Source of the DNA: Plasmodium malariae
Lineage: Eukaryota; Apicomplexa; Aconoidasida; Haemosporida; Plasmodiidae
DNA: 64,000 bases
Direction of reading: 5' to 3'
Assembly: GCF_900090045.1 (NCBI RefSeq)
Contig: NC_041779.1
Coordinates: 1,389,001 to 1,453,000, forward strand
The notes under the pieces were generated by a model. The model was not told the DNA's origin. It made no database searches and saw only the letters and a list, made by a program, of their open reading frames with translations. Made by a program: the position numbers and the translations under genes. Shown one piece after another: positions 35,301-45,750 of this stretch (position 1 is the first letter of the stretch; every line of letters begins with the position of its first letter).

Positions 35301-37197
35301 TGTTTTCCACAACTGAGATCATTTTGATACAATATATGAGCGTAAATATATGTAGGTGTGGCTTTCTACACATATGTACCTATTTTAATTTATTTATTAT
35401 ATGCTGAAAGGCGCTCGAATATGAGGGAATGAACAAGATTTTACACGTGTATAATGATACCTATAATGGGTTTATTTTTGTACTTTTTTTTGTTAAACTC
35501 TGTTTTTTTAATATTTTCTTTTTTCCTTTTTCCCGTCTAAATTCCCCTTTTTTATTCCCATTTTTTTTCAGGCTAGCTATTTCAAGATAAATATTGGCTA
35601 CAACTTTTCGCTAGTCAGTTTTGAAATAAAGTTAATGAAGAACAGTACGACTATTTCATGTAGTAATAAGGTGGAAGTAAACTTACAAGATGACACTGTG
35701 AACATATTTGAAAATATTAGTGTATATTTAGAAAAAGGAGATTATATATTACAGATCTTTTCCTTTGATTATATGGGAAATTCTGTTAATATAAATAAAA
35801 ATTTTAGTTTCCCTTTTTATTTTGAGCTTGAAATTTTTGAGTTTTTTCAAGAAACTAAGAAGAGCGGCCCTATCCTCTTGGATATTTTCCCGCACAATTC
35901 AGTCCCTGTGGATAAGAATTATTCCTTTTATGTAATGCTTGAAAAATTGAGGGGGAGAGAAAATTCTACTTCATCCTATTAGACATTGTTAGGCTGTATT
36001 AGGTCTTATATGTCTCATTATGCCATATTTTGCCGATCACCGCAATACTTATACAAACTTTTTCATACTTTTTCGTACTTCTTCATATTCCTTCGTACTT
36101 AATTGTTCCCTTTTAACGTTATTAACAAGTCAGGCACCAAACACTTAGTTAATCTTTTACTGTCATATACATATTCACAATTTTTTTTTTTTTTTCCCAT
36201 TTTAGGTTGACGCAGTTTTTTGGGGAGAAGTAAAAGGAAAAGAAATGTTCTTGGAGGTGCATAACAAGAAATATGCAGATTTAAGAAATAGGAAAATAAT
36301 TAAATATGGAAATATTGAAATACATAAATCTTTTTTATTACCTGAAGATATGATGAACATGGAGGAAAGTTTTATTTTAAAATTTACCCCAAGTGCGAAT
36401 ATATATGTGAGTGAACAAAATGAAAAAAAATTAAACTTTATCTTTTCAACTTATAGTACAAATATTGAACAGAACAACAACAGTTACAAAGTGGTGCAAG
36501 GGGAAGACAAGATTGTGATGATAGGATCAGGGCAAAGAAATGGACAAGTACATGAAGAAAATGTGAACAAGTCTTTCTTGTTTGAATATGATCAAAGGGA
36601 CATTACTGAAGCAGGAGAAAGTGTTAATGATTCTCAGACGAATATTCACGTAGATAAGTAATATAAAAGGAAGAATACAATGAGCGCGATCATACTTGAG
36701 AAAATGTGCTAGCAGTTGAATTTGAGAAATTGCATGTATATATATATATGTGTTTATTATGTTCATATATTTATGTGCATGTATGTTTCTATATTTACGG
36801 GTGTACATATATATATATGTATATGTGTTTTATGTATATATGCGTATATATTAATAACGCTCGCCTTTTTTACAGATTTTTTGACCTTGACAATGTTATT
36901 AAAAATTACCGACTTAACGAAAAAAAAAAAAAAAGAGAAGTATCTTACACGTCGCTCGAGAATAGTAATAAGCAGAATGACTCGTGTATCCCTCTATACT
37001 TATTTACATATAAAATTTACTGTTTCGAAAGGAGTAATTATCTTATTTTCATTTTTTCTTTTTTCCTTTTTTCCGTGTCTTGTGCTTTTATATGTTTACT
37101 AATAAAATTGTACAATAATTGGAAGTATTACAACAATTATGATATTGTTGTTGAAAGTGAAGAAGTAATAAATCTTTTTGATGACGATGACATATAA
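29308..37197 (+). CDS. Giant single-pass membrane protein with repeated beta modules, unknown function, 4 exons
   Basis: Exons 29308..35166, 35572..35931, 36206..36657, 36876..37197 join in phase to 2330 aa. A basic start is followed by a hydrophobic signal (ISLLIDVLLYFILFYSMF). Near the C terminus is one membrane helix (LIFIFSFFLFSVSCAFICLL), then a short acidic cytoplasmic tail ending FDDDDI. The long lumenal or extracellular part contains many N-glycosylation-type sequons, paired cysteines and at least five copies of a K/R-G-x-Y-x-(I/L)-x-(I/F) motif: KGEYELKI, RGEYEIIF, KKGLYIFK, KGEYEVIL, KGDYILQI. Each motif sits at a similar place in a run of alternating beta strands. The pattern resembles PPC-like or other calpain-type beta sandwiches. 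I do not recognise a named family. Ser/Gly- and Asn-rich linkers separate the modules. Without the last exon the protein would have no membrane anchor. Surface or secretory-organelle location is inferred. Confidence 0.85.
33795..33886 (+). repeat. Ser-rich coding repeat in the giant membrane protein
   Basis: Alternating agc/agt triplets with ggc and aac encode a Ser/Gly/Asn run of about 30 residues. It links two predicted beta modules and is likely disordered. Confidence 0.9.
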
Positions 37198-38083
37198 TTA
37201 CAAAAAGGTACACACCTAAGTCCGTTCCTTTTTTGTTTTTGCAGAATATATATCTGTAGCATATATTTTTGCTGCGTATGTTTTTACCGCGTATGTTTTT
37301 ACTGCGTATGTTTTTACCGCGTATGTTTTTACCGCGTATATTTTTGTCGCGTATGTTTTTACCGCGTATATGTGTGATACTTAAGCTTTCCCCTTTTTAT
37401 TCCTTTTGAACATTTTGTGTACGTATTTTTGTATCTTTACGTATTTATTTTATTCATATCCACATTTTTGTTAAATATACAGATGTACGTATAGATATAT
37501 CCTTATGATTGTATAAAACTAATCGTATTTCTGCGTTTTTGACGTTATTTTTATTGTTGACTTATTAAGTTACTTATGTTTTTAGTGTCAAAATGTGTTC
37601 CCCTAATTTATTTTTTTAATTTTGCTAATTTGTCAAGTCAAAGAGTTTTTTGGCAAAAATTGAAGAATTTACTTATGTATCTTATTAATAACTTGCTTTT
37701 ATAAATTTAATGAACTGTTATAATGTGAACAAAAAAAAAAAAAAAAAAAAAGAAAGATGACAAGAGTAAAATTTATTTTGAAAGATGAAAGCTGATAAAC
37801 GTAAAATACAAAATAAAAGATGGAAATCTTAAAATAAACAAAGCCAACGGTGGAAGAGGGTAAAGAATTGTGTTACTTTTAAAAGAACTTGCATATACAC
37901 TATTGCAAAACAAAATACGTGAATTTGTTTAATTTAAGCATATGGCTTGAAAAAAAAAAAAAAAAGGCTACAAAATTGTGTAGATGTCTAAGTATGCATA
38001 CAAATGTATATGTGTATTTGTATGCGTATGTAAATACAAACGCAATAATTTACGAAAAAAATGCTCAGGAAGCTGGATTCCCT
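37198..38083. other. Convergent intergenic region
   Basis: Lies between the 3' ends of the giant membrane gene and the Yip1-domain gene. Holds a 15-bp tandem array at 37259..37370 and a poly(A) run of about 22 bases near 37730. No gene was found on either strand. Confidence 0.65.
37259..37370. repeat. 15-bp tandem repeat, about 7 copies
   Basis: Units of gcgtatgtttttacc with small variants (gcgtatatttttgtc). It lies just past the stop of the giant membrane gene, so it may be in its 3' UTR. Confidence 0.9.
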
Positions 38084-39754
38084 TTATAAATAATTGAGTA
38101 TGTAACTCTTTAATATGAGATAAAAGGACATGTACGAAAATAAAAAAATAGCGTAATTGAGATATACAATATTACTTTCAAAATGAATGCGCAACATTTT
38201 GTTGACATATTTATATATATAAAATATGGATGTAGTCATATAAAAAACAAAAAGAATAAATCGTAAAAGTGTGAAAAACCAAAAAAAAAATGTTGAAGTA
38301 GTTTCTATAATTAAATACTTGTAAATAAAAATCACTGGTAATAAAATTATGTTATTATAACTCATTAAAGAAATAAGAAATGACAATTTAATTGGATATA
38401 CTTTTTTTGTAACAAAATAGTTAGTTACATGCACAAGTACAGGTATAAAAATGTTAAATGAATAGATAAAAAGTAATGAATTGTAGAGAATGTTCAATTT
38501 GTTTTCCTTCATGTAATTTTTCATATTAATTATCACATCACTATCCTGCGTATCATCGTATATTGCACCACCATTACTAGTAGTACCTGTGGAAGTACTA
38601 TCAACATATATGCTGTTACTAAAAAACATATTTTTTATGTTGAAAAGAAAAAAAATTACAAAGGAGATGAATATATTCAACCAAACAAAGGCATATATAT
38701 CTGGGTTTTTTTCAATACTTAATTTGTTGTTATAATTATTAAAGTTATTATTCATGTTATTTATTTTTGTTATATTTTCATTTTCATCATCATAATCATC
38801 ATTTTCCGTTTCGTTAATATTTGCATTATCCCTATTTTTATCATCCATTTCATGTTCATTCTTTTCTATATCAATAAAATTGTTCATAAAGTCATATGTT
38901 TTATATACATTAAAATAAGGTAGTAGTGCACACATACACCTATATATTACTACATCATTATCTAAATCATAATATGATAATAATTTTGTTCTAATACTAT
39001 TTAAGCTTTTAAAAAAGGGAAATAGATCAAAAGAGTTGTTATTATTGCTATCCTTATTATCTACATTTATATTTTCGCTTAAATTGATTATGTTCATTTT
39101 TCCGCTTAGACTATGTTCATAATTTTCATAATTGTTTTTATTTTCTCCTACATTATTTGTGTTACTATATTCCTTTTCAAAAAAGGAATTGTGATGATAT
39201 ACATTACTGTTGTTATTACTGTTGTAATTATTACTAGACGAACAATCTGTATTTGCAGGGTCTTCCAGTTTATTACTTGTTATAGTACTACTATTTGGGA
39301 CAAAGTTAAGAGCGTCATTCACGTTACTCATGAGCCCTTGAAATGGACTGCTACTACTACCACCATTAGTGATACTTCTAGTATTGTTATTACTGCTACT
39401 TCTACCGTTACTGTTATTACTACCATAATTTAAATTATTGCTATCACTTTTTACCCCCTTTTTTTTTATATCACTCAAATTAAGCGTTTTTAAATTTTTA
39501 TTTAACGAGCTGTTTTCCCCCCCACCAAAAATATTATCCTCGTCATCATTTTCATAATATACACTCATCATATTTTTTGGTCTTCTTGAAAAGTCATCAA
39601 TAAGAAAACTATCTTTACATTCATTTGTAATTAACAAGCTGGACTTTTCATTGACACTATTATTGTGCCTAATGCTACTAAGGTTATCTTCGTTTATTCC
39701 AATGAAACCATCTTCATCCCAGCTAATCTTTCTGTTGTATTCTTCATTCGCCAT
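38084..39754 (-). CDS. Yip1-domain (YIPF-type) Golgi membrane protein
   Basis: Single minus-strand exon, 556 aa. Residues 1-240 are a soluble Asn/Ser-rich region starting MANEEYNRKISWDEDGFIG. The conserved part has the YIPF landmarks: SYYDLDNDVVIYRCMCALLP, then after an acidic Asn-rich insert NPDIYAFVWLNIFISF, which matches the N/K-P-D-L-Y-G-P-F-W entry to helix 1. About five hydrophobic segments follow. YIPF proteins cycle between ER and Golgi, bind Rab/Ypt GTPases and help vesicle biogenesis. Human relatives are about 310-350 aa, and the excess here is low-complexity insertion. The match is closest to the YIPF1/YIPF2 (Yip5) or YIPF5/7 types; I cannot separate them. It faces the giant membrane gene tail-to-tail. 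Start context and upstream stops support the ATG at 39754. Confidence 0.8.
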   Translation of the reverse strand: MANEEYNRKISWDEDGFIGINEDNLSSIRHNNSVNEKSSLLITNECKDSFLIDDFSRRPKNMMSVYYENDDEDNIFGGGENSSLNKNLKTLNLSDIKKKGVKSDSNNLNYGSNNSNGRSSSNNNTRSITNGGSSSSPFQGLMSNVNDALNFVPNSSTITSNKLEDPANTDCSSSNNYNSNNNSNVYHHNSFFEKEYSNTNNVGENKNNYENYEHSLSGKMNIINLSENINVDNKDSNNNNSFDLFPFFKSLNSIRTKLLSYYDLDNDVVIYRCMCALLPYFNVYKTYDFMNNFIDIEKNEHEMDDKNRDNANINETENDDYDDENENITKINNMNNNFNNYNNKLSIEKNPDIYAFVWLNIFISFVIFFLFNIKNMFFSNSIYVDSTSTGTTSNGGAIYDDTQDSDVIINMKNYMKENKLNILYNSLLFIYSFNIFIPVLVHVTNYFVTKKVYPIKLSFLISLMSYNNIILLPVIFIYKYLIIETTSTFFFWFFTLLRFILFVFYMTTSIFYIYKYVNKMLRIHFESNIVYLNYAIFLFSYMSFYLILKSYILNYL

Positions 39755-39902
39755 ATTGGATTTTTATGCGTTCACGAAAAGTAAAATAAAAAAAAAAAAA
39801 AAAAAAATTGCTAAATACCAAATGAGCAGAATAAAAAAAAGAAAAGAAAAGAAAAGAAAAACAAAAAAAATTAAGGGAAAGCATATCAAATAAAATAAAA
39901 TG

Positions 39903-40222
39903 TTAACGAGCAAAATAAAAAAAAATTATATATAATAGAGCCAACTGTTGAAAAGTAAAATAAAAATCAGAAAAAAAAAAAAAAAACAATGATAAATTCG
40001 AACAATAGGTGAAATAAACAGAGCTAATTTATTCCAGCAAGAAGTGAAAAATAAGATAAAAAAGAAAAAAATTAAATGCAAAATGGAAAAGCGAGTAACA
40101 CTTACTATTATGGAACGAAATTTAAATTTATCCTTTTCAATAAAATATAAAGAAATATAACCAATTTCATGAAAATAGGAGAAAGTATTTCTAATAATAA
40201 TTTCATATCCTCCTTCTGCCAT
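39903..40222 (-). CDS. Candidate 52-residue spliced membrane protein
   Basis: Minus strand. ATG at 40222; exon 40222..40106 encodes 39 residues beginning MAEGGYEIIIRNTFSYFHEI and ends at a consensus GTAAGT donor in phase 0. An acceptor (ttcaacag) starts a second exon, 39944..39903, which adds LALLYIIFFYFAR and a stop. The product would be a small tail-anchored-like protein with one C-terminal hydrophobic segment. It has no family match that I can name. The coding-like first exon, the strong donor and its position between two other genes support it. An upstream AG at 40230 means a further 5' exon is possible. Confidence 0.4.
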
Positions 40223-40974
40223 CGTTGTGCTAAACACATAGGCAGTAAGCTAATTAAAATAGAACACTGTATATTAAGTCTTGTTTTGTTTTATTCGTTA
40301 TATATTTTTTTTTTTTGTCATTTTGTCCGTTCATTCTTTTGTTGGCATGAACGTCCATTTATATTATTTACTCACTCATTTTTTAATTGTGTGCATTTGT
40401 TAATAAACCGTACACAAGTAATGATGCAATAGGGCACGCCTTCCATAAACATGTTCATAATTATAAGTTTTGTTTTAATTTACTCACAATAAAATTAGTA
40501 ACTACATTATTTTATCATGATGTATCATGAGAATCAGCTGTTAAAATGTTCGTATGGGTGGGAAGTGAGTTGTATACATATAGATATATATGTATGTATA
40601 TTTACACATTAAGTTCGCATTTTATATTACGGGCATTTCATTTCTTTCGAGGAAATTATTATGCCCTTAAATGATGTACACAAATTTTTTAGCCTCATAA
40701 TTGTTTGGAAAAAGAAATAAGCATTATATTGCAAATGGAATTGACATATGTGTGCTTTTTATGTCTTAGAGTTGATGGTGCGTTTCCCCATTTTCTTATA
40801 TTATCTTTTGTTTTATTTTTATTTTTTACCTAATTATGAACATTTTCTAAACAGAGTAATAGGTGCTTTCAAATATGCGCTTACGTTTAAAATTAAGAAA
40901 ACAAAAATAATAAAAAGGGTAATAAATTCCTCCCAATTAAACTACATTTATACAATTCATCTTGCTAAAATGCT

Positions 40975-41015
<41 letters not shown>

Positions 41016-41297
41016 TTTTTTTTTTTTTAACAAAAATTTCCTTTGCAATACAACCATTGGGCAAATGTTGACCAAAATTATACACATTATAAATATAGAT
41101 GGAAATATTTAAATGAGATGGTATAATTAACGAAATTCGGATATTTTTAATTTTCAGTATAAAAAAGGTGGTATTATAATTTTTAAAAGAGGCACCTATG
41201 AGTACATAAATATATAAATGTATATATATATATGTGTAACACTGGACATTCATATATGGACAATTTGAACGAATATACGCCCTACTTAATATAATAA

Positions 41298-41329
<32 letters not shown>

Positions 41330-42353
41330 AATCTAATGCGCGCAGGAAAATTAGCGTAATTATTTACTTTATACTTCTTAAATATAACTGAAATGGTACT
41401 AAACACAAATCTACATAACGTTAGGATACATAGATGATACGTTATACAATATGTAGGAAATATTTGGCACTAATTAAAATAAATGTTATGTGAAATAGGA
41501 TAAAAAAATAAATTTACATGTATAATTTTGTTCTAAACGGACTGTTTTGTTTCGCTTTGTTTTAATTTTTTTTTTTTTTTTTTTTTCTTCCCTTTTTTTT
41601 AAATTTTAAACATTTTGTTTACACGGCTTAAAAGGAAAAGCTAACCTTATATAGCACCTACAATATACATTTATGGAAAGGGATAAAAAGATGTATAGTA
41701 CATGTTATATGAGCGTATTTGTATACAAATATATACATACATATATAAATAAATATATATGTACAATATGTACATATTTGTATATATATATATATAACAG
41801 ATATATGAATATATTTATTCATTTAGTTATACACCTATAAATATTTCTTTTAAACGTACAAACCTTAAAAAAAAAACTTTTATTTAAATAATACCATTTA
41901 TATATAAACATATATGTACATATATATATATTTATATATGGGTAAAACTACAGCATTGAACACTTTTTTCTGATAACTTAAATCTCTTACGTAAATAAAT
42001 ATAATAATAAGCTATATAACGAAACAGTATTATAAAAAAAAAATATATATAATGCGTGCATATAGTATATACAAATAAAATAGTAAAAAAGCATTTATTC
42101 AAAATAGATAAATTAACGACATTTTTGTATTCTCAATTAAACACCTTATATATTACTTTTTTAAAATTTGTGTTAGAGAAAAATAATTGTTAAACTTGAT
42201 AAAAACATAAAAAAAAAATATAACTATCTATATATAGAAAAAATAGTAAAGTTTATTGAAGTTGTGTATATATATACGATACTCTATTTATTGTTAATTT
42301 AACTTTTTCCTTTAATTTGATAAATACATACATAATCAGTACATTTTTTAAAC
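40223..42353. other. Intergenic with unplaced exon-like stretches
   Basis: 2.1 kb upstream of RanBP1. From 41400 to 42350 it is extremely AT-rich with no ORF. Three stretches look like exons. On the + strand, 40517..40564 ends at a GTGAGT donor and joins in phase to 40652..40720 (38 aa starting MMYHENQLLKCSYGWE). Also on +, 40854..40920 is flanked by AG and GTAATA. On the minus strand, about 41180..41035 encodes NYNTTFFILKIKNIRIS and FGQHLPNGCIAKEIF. I could not assemble these into a full gene. Confidence 0.35.
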
Positions 42354-43649
42354 ATGGACGACGAAAAAAACGACTATAACCCAGAAGAGGAAGTTACCAC
42401 AGGAAACTGGAATACTCCAAAGGTAAAAAAAAAAAAAAAAAATTTAACAAGTTTGTGTACAAATGATTGTTCATATATGTATATATATAAGTATATAATA
42501 TATGCTTTTATGTACATTTGCAAATTTGAATATTTGAATATTTGCATATATAACGCTTTTATGCTTATAAGATGTGATATGTTCATTGTTGAATGAATCT
42601 AATGTACGTATTATTAGTACCTACATGAATATATATACATTACGAATATGTTGGATATTTCGTGTGGTACTGTATTGTATAAACGAACGTTCGTTAGAAA
42701 AGCCAGCCTTTTTAGGTGAACTTTGTGCTACCTATATAGGTAGTACACATATTTGTGTAATAACATATATAATTTTTTTTTTCTTTTGTTTCCCTTTTTT
42801 TTTCCTTTTTTTTTTTCTGTTTTTCATGAACTGTTCATACAGATTGAATTAAAAGAAGTAGAAATAAAAACTGGTGAAGAAGATGAAAGTTTATATTGGT
42901 CAGGACGATCAAAATTGTATAGATGGGTAGATGGTGAATGGAAGGAAAGAGGATTGGGTGAATCGAAATTATTATTACATAAGAAAAAAGGAATAATAAG
43001 ATTTCTTTTAAGGCAAGAAAAAACCTTAAAGGTAGTAGCTAACCATTATATATATCCAAACGAATCTTATTGTAAACTTGTACCAAATGCAGGAAGTGAA
43101 AAAATTTATGCATGGACAGTAAAGGATTTTGCAGAAGAACCAAAAATAGAGCAATTTGCATTAAAATTTAATACTGCGGAAGCTGCCAAATTATTTAAAC
43201 AAAAGTTTGATGAAGCGGGTAAAGTTAACCTTAAACTTCTTGATGACAAAGGAGAGTTAAAAGAAAAACATGAAAAGACGGAGGAAAAAAACATAAAAGA
43301 GGAAAAAGAAGAAAATGGCGAAGCTGAAGAAACAGGAAAAATGGTCAAGGAGGATACTAAAGAAGAGAGCAAAGAAAAAAAAAAGGACGATGAAAAAGAA
43401 AATAAAAAAGAAGATGATGATAAAACAACAGATGAAAAGAAAAACGGAATGAAAGAGGATAAGGATAAAAAAAATGAAGAAAACGATGAAAAAGAAGAAG
43501 CAAATAAAAAAAAAGACAATGATGATAAAAATAAGAATAAAACGAATGAAAATAAGGAAGGGGTCAAACTGCAAGAAAAAGATAAGGAAAATTCAAAAAA
43601 TGACGATAAGAAAAAAAATGAGGAAGATAATATTAAAAGGGAAAGTTGA
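42354..43649 (+). CDS. RANBP1: Ran-binding protein 1 (RanBP1)
   Basis: Two exons, 42354..42422 and 42843..43649, phase 0, 291 aa. RanBP1 binds Ran-GTP and, with RanGAP, stimulates GTP hydrolysis to disassemble export complexes in the cytoplasm. A single Ran-binding domain (about residues 24-150) has the expected blocks: VEIKTGEEDESLYWSGRSKL, YRWVDGEWKERGLGESKLLL, RFLLRQEKTLKVVANHYIYP, YAWTVKDFAEEPKIEQFALK and FNTAEAAKLFKQKFDEA. The domain is complete and close to family consensus, including the ERGLG loop. The C-terminal half (about residues 160-291) is a Lys/Glu/Asp-rich tail, longer than in fungal or animal RanBP1, without a clear leucine-rich export signal. The intron sits just before the domain. 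From memory its neighbour in P. falciparum is the Pf34 gene, as here. Confidence 0.93.
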
Positions 43650-43929
43650 TCAAATGTATATATTCCGTACAGGATAGATATTACGCTAGTTATTACGTTT
43701 TGTGCATTGTTCTTTTCATTTATTACGTGCACGTATTTTTTTTTTTTTTTTTCCACCGTATCCAAAAGTGTGTATATATATATATATGTACAGATGAATT
43801 TACTTGTGCAGATTTTATTAATAAATGGAAAAATTGCATTTTAAAAAATTAGTTCATCTTACCTATTTTATTGCAAACATTTCATGTTGCATAAATGTAC
43901 TTAAAAGGTTTATATGTTTACATATGTAC

Positions 43930-43995
<66 letters not shown>

Positions 43996-44841
43996 ATATA
44001 CGCGTTTGTGTTTATATACCTGTATATATTTATGAACATATATGTGTTATCATTATTAAGTTTTTTAAATATGCATGTATATTTTTTTTGTAGTAGAGAT
44101 TTGTGCTATTATATATGTCAATTGCAAAAAGAACAAAAATGAAAAAATTGAAAAAAACGAAAAAATGAAAATAGAATAAATTTTTGTAATAATGCATGTT
44201 TTACATTATTGTAAAAAATATATTCATTTTTGTATATGAGCAAAAAGAAAAGTTCTCTAATGCTCTCAGAAAAATGCATTCATAATATATATTTATGTCA
44301 TATATGTGTATGTTTATCATATATATTACGTACGTATAATAAGGTTTCTTCTTTTTAAGTGTATGTAGCATGAGTTACATAAATAAATGAGTCTTTGTGA
44401 ATAGAAAAAAAAAAAAATACTCTAATTATAAGTTAATGACAGTTATATATTATTTTAACAAAGTGAAAGGTTATTGATTTTCTTAGGAATTAAATAAATT
44501 TTTAGCAGGTAATAAAAATATTTTTTTGAAAAAAAAAAAAATGTTTATTATGTTAAAATAGTAGGGTGTGTATATTCAACCTTTGGTCAAAGATATAAAA
44601 TAATGGAGTTAAAAAATTAGACAGCATGAAATTTTATAAATATTTGTAAGATTTGTACGGGATAACATATAAATGTATAACTACTAAAGTACGCATAAAC
44701 ATATTTATTCTTCCGTATATGGGGTAAGGTGTACCAAATAATTTAAACTACAACACGTAGTACCTGCATAAAAGTGCAAAGAAAAAAAGAAAAAAAACAT
44801 ATGTTCGTAATTACTTTAACAAAATATAGACCTAATTCATA
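43650..44841. other. Intergenic, 3' of RanBP1
   Basis: AT-rich, with a long (AT)n run (43932..43990) and many T/A homopolymers. No coding stretch was seen. It is convergent with the small minus-strand gene ending at 44842. Confidence 0.6.
43932..43990. repeat. (AT)n microsatellite
   Basis: A nearly pure run of AT dinucleotides, about 59 bases, the longest in the window. Confidence 0.97.
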
Positions 44842-45130
44842 TTACTCTGATTCTGGTGTTCTAACACGCAGAAAAGAAAAAAAAATAAACGGAAAAAAAA
44901 ATACAAAATAAAAAATAAATATACATACATATACAAACGTATATACACCCATACACACATAAATACTACATACATATGTACATATATGTTTACACCGTTC
45001 TTCCTTTTTCAATACATAATTATCAAATAACTCATTCATTGTGTTCCTTTTTTTTTTGAATAACTGAAACTTACTGTTCTAACGTAACTGCTTTGTATTT
45101 TGACCATTCAGGATGAGAAACTTCAGTGAA
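44842..45130 (-). CDS. Last two exons of an unrecognised small minus-strand gene (5' part not found)
   Basis: Exon 45130..45075 opens after an acceptor (gtatctcag) and encodes FTEVSHPEWSKYKAVTLE with a consensus GTAAGT donor in phase 2. The acceptor at 44861 (gtgttag) completes a Gln codon and gives TPESE and a stop at 44842. Both splice signals are strong and the encoded peptide is Plasmodium-like. The short ORF starting MNELFDNYVL lies inside the intron and is not coding. I could not find the upstream exon; a frame at 45331 on the minus strand (MVVKMPFIKLL) is a candidate but its donor phase does not fit. The product is probably a short soluble or peripheral protein. Confidence 0.4.
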
Positions 45131-45750
45131 CTGAGATACGGGGGTGAAAGAATACTACTTTAAAAATTTACATATGAATATGTGTATGAGAGTGTAAAAA
45201 TATGTATACATAAATATGCATTTATGTATATGTGAAAATATGTAAACATGGTTTACATGTATGTATATAAATGTGCGGTGAAAAATTCAAATTTTATTAA
45301 TAGTTTAATGAAGGGCATTTTAACGACCATCAGTGAAGCGCAGATTAATTGTTTTTGAATATGAAGGAAGGTTTTGCAAATTTTGTTTCTTCTATATTCT
45401 TCTACATTTTTCTACATTCTGCTCCATTTTGCTCCATTTTGCTCCATTTTGCTCTATTTTGCTCTATTTTGCTCTATTTTATTCAGTAATCTCTACTTTT
45501 TAATTTATTTATTTATTTATTTTTTTTTTGCCTACCACCGTTTTCCGAAATAAAGAGAAGGAAACTGTCTAATTTATAACCAAATGTATGTTACTATGTT
45601 AGTATGTATGTACGCACTGCTGTATGTTGTATTCGTCTTCACGTAACGGACAATACGTTTAGTGTCCCTATGAATTTTCAGAAATGTAAAGTTTTCTTTT
45701 TATTTTCCCATCTTTTTCTTTTTTTAGATTTTCCCCTTTTTAATATTATA
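45131..45750. other. Divergent intergenic region upstream of Pf34
   Basis: Contains a (gctccatttt)n array at 45418..45480 and TTTA repeats at 45499..45520. It should hold the Pf34 promoter and perhaps the missing 5' exon of the minus-strand small gene. Confidence 0.5.
45418..45480. repeat. 10-bp repeat, about 6 copies
   Basis: Tandem units gctccatttt, the last three with t for c (gctctatttt). Intergenic. Confidence 0.9.

Noticed and set aside
41400..42350. Centromere-like AT-rich block
   Set aside because: Plasmodium centromeres are larger (about 2 kb or more) and almost pure AT with tandem repeats; this is an ordinary AT-rich intergenic stretch.
43106..43765. 219-residue Ser/Phe-rich reverse ORF
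   Set aside because: Antisense to the Lys/Glu-rich tail of RanBP1; composition is explained by the complement of AAA and GAA codons.
44842..45039. ORF starting MNELFDNYVL as a gene
   Set aside because: A better model uses a GTAAGT donor upstream of it, leaving this ORF inside an intron; only its last codons are coding.
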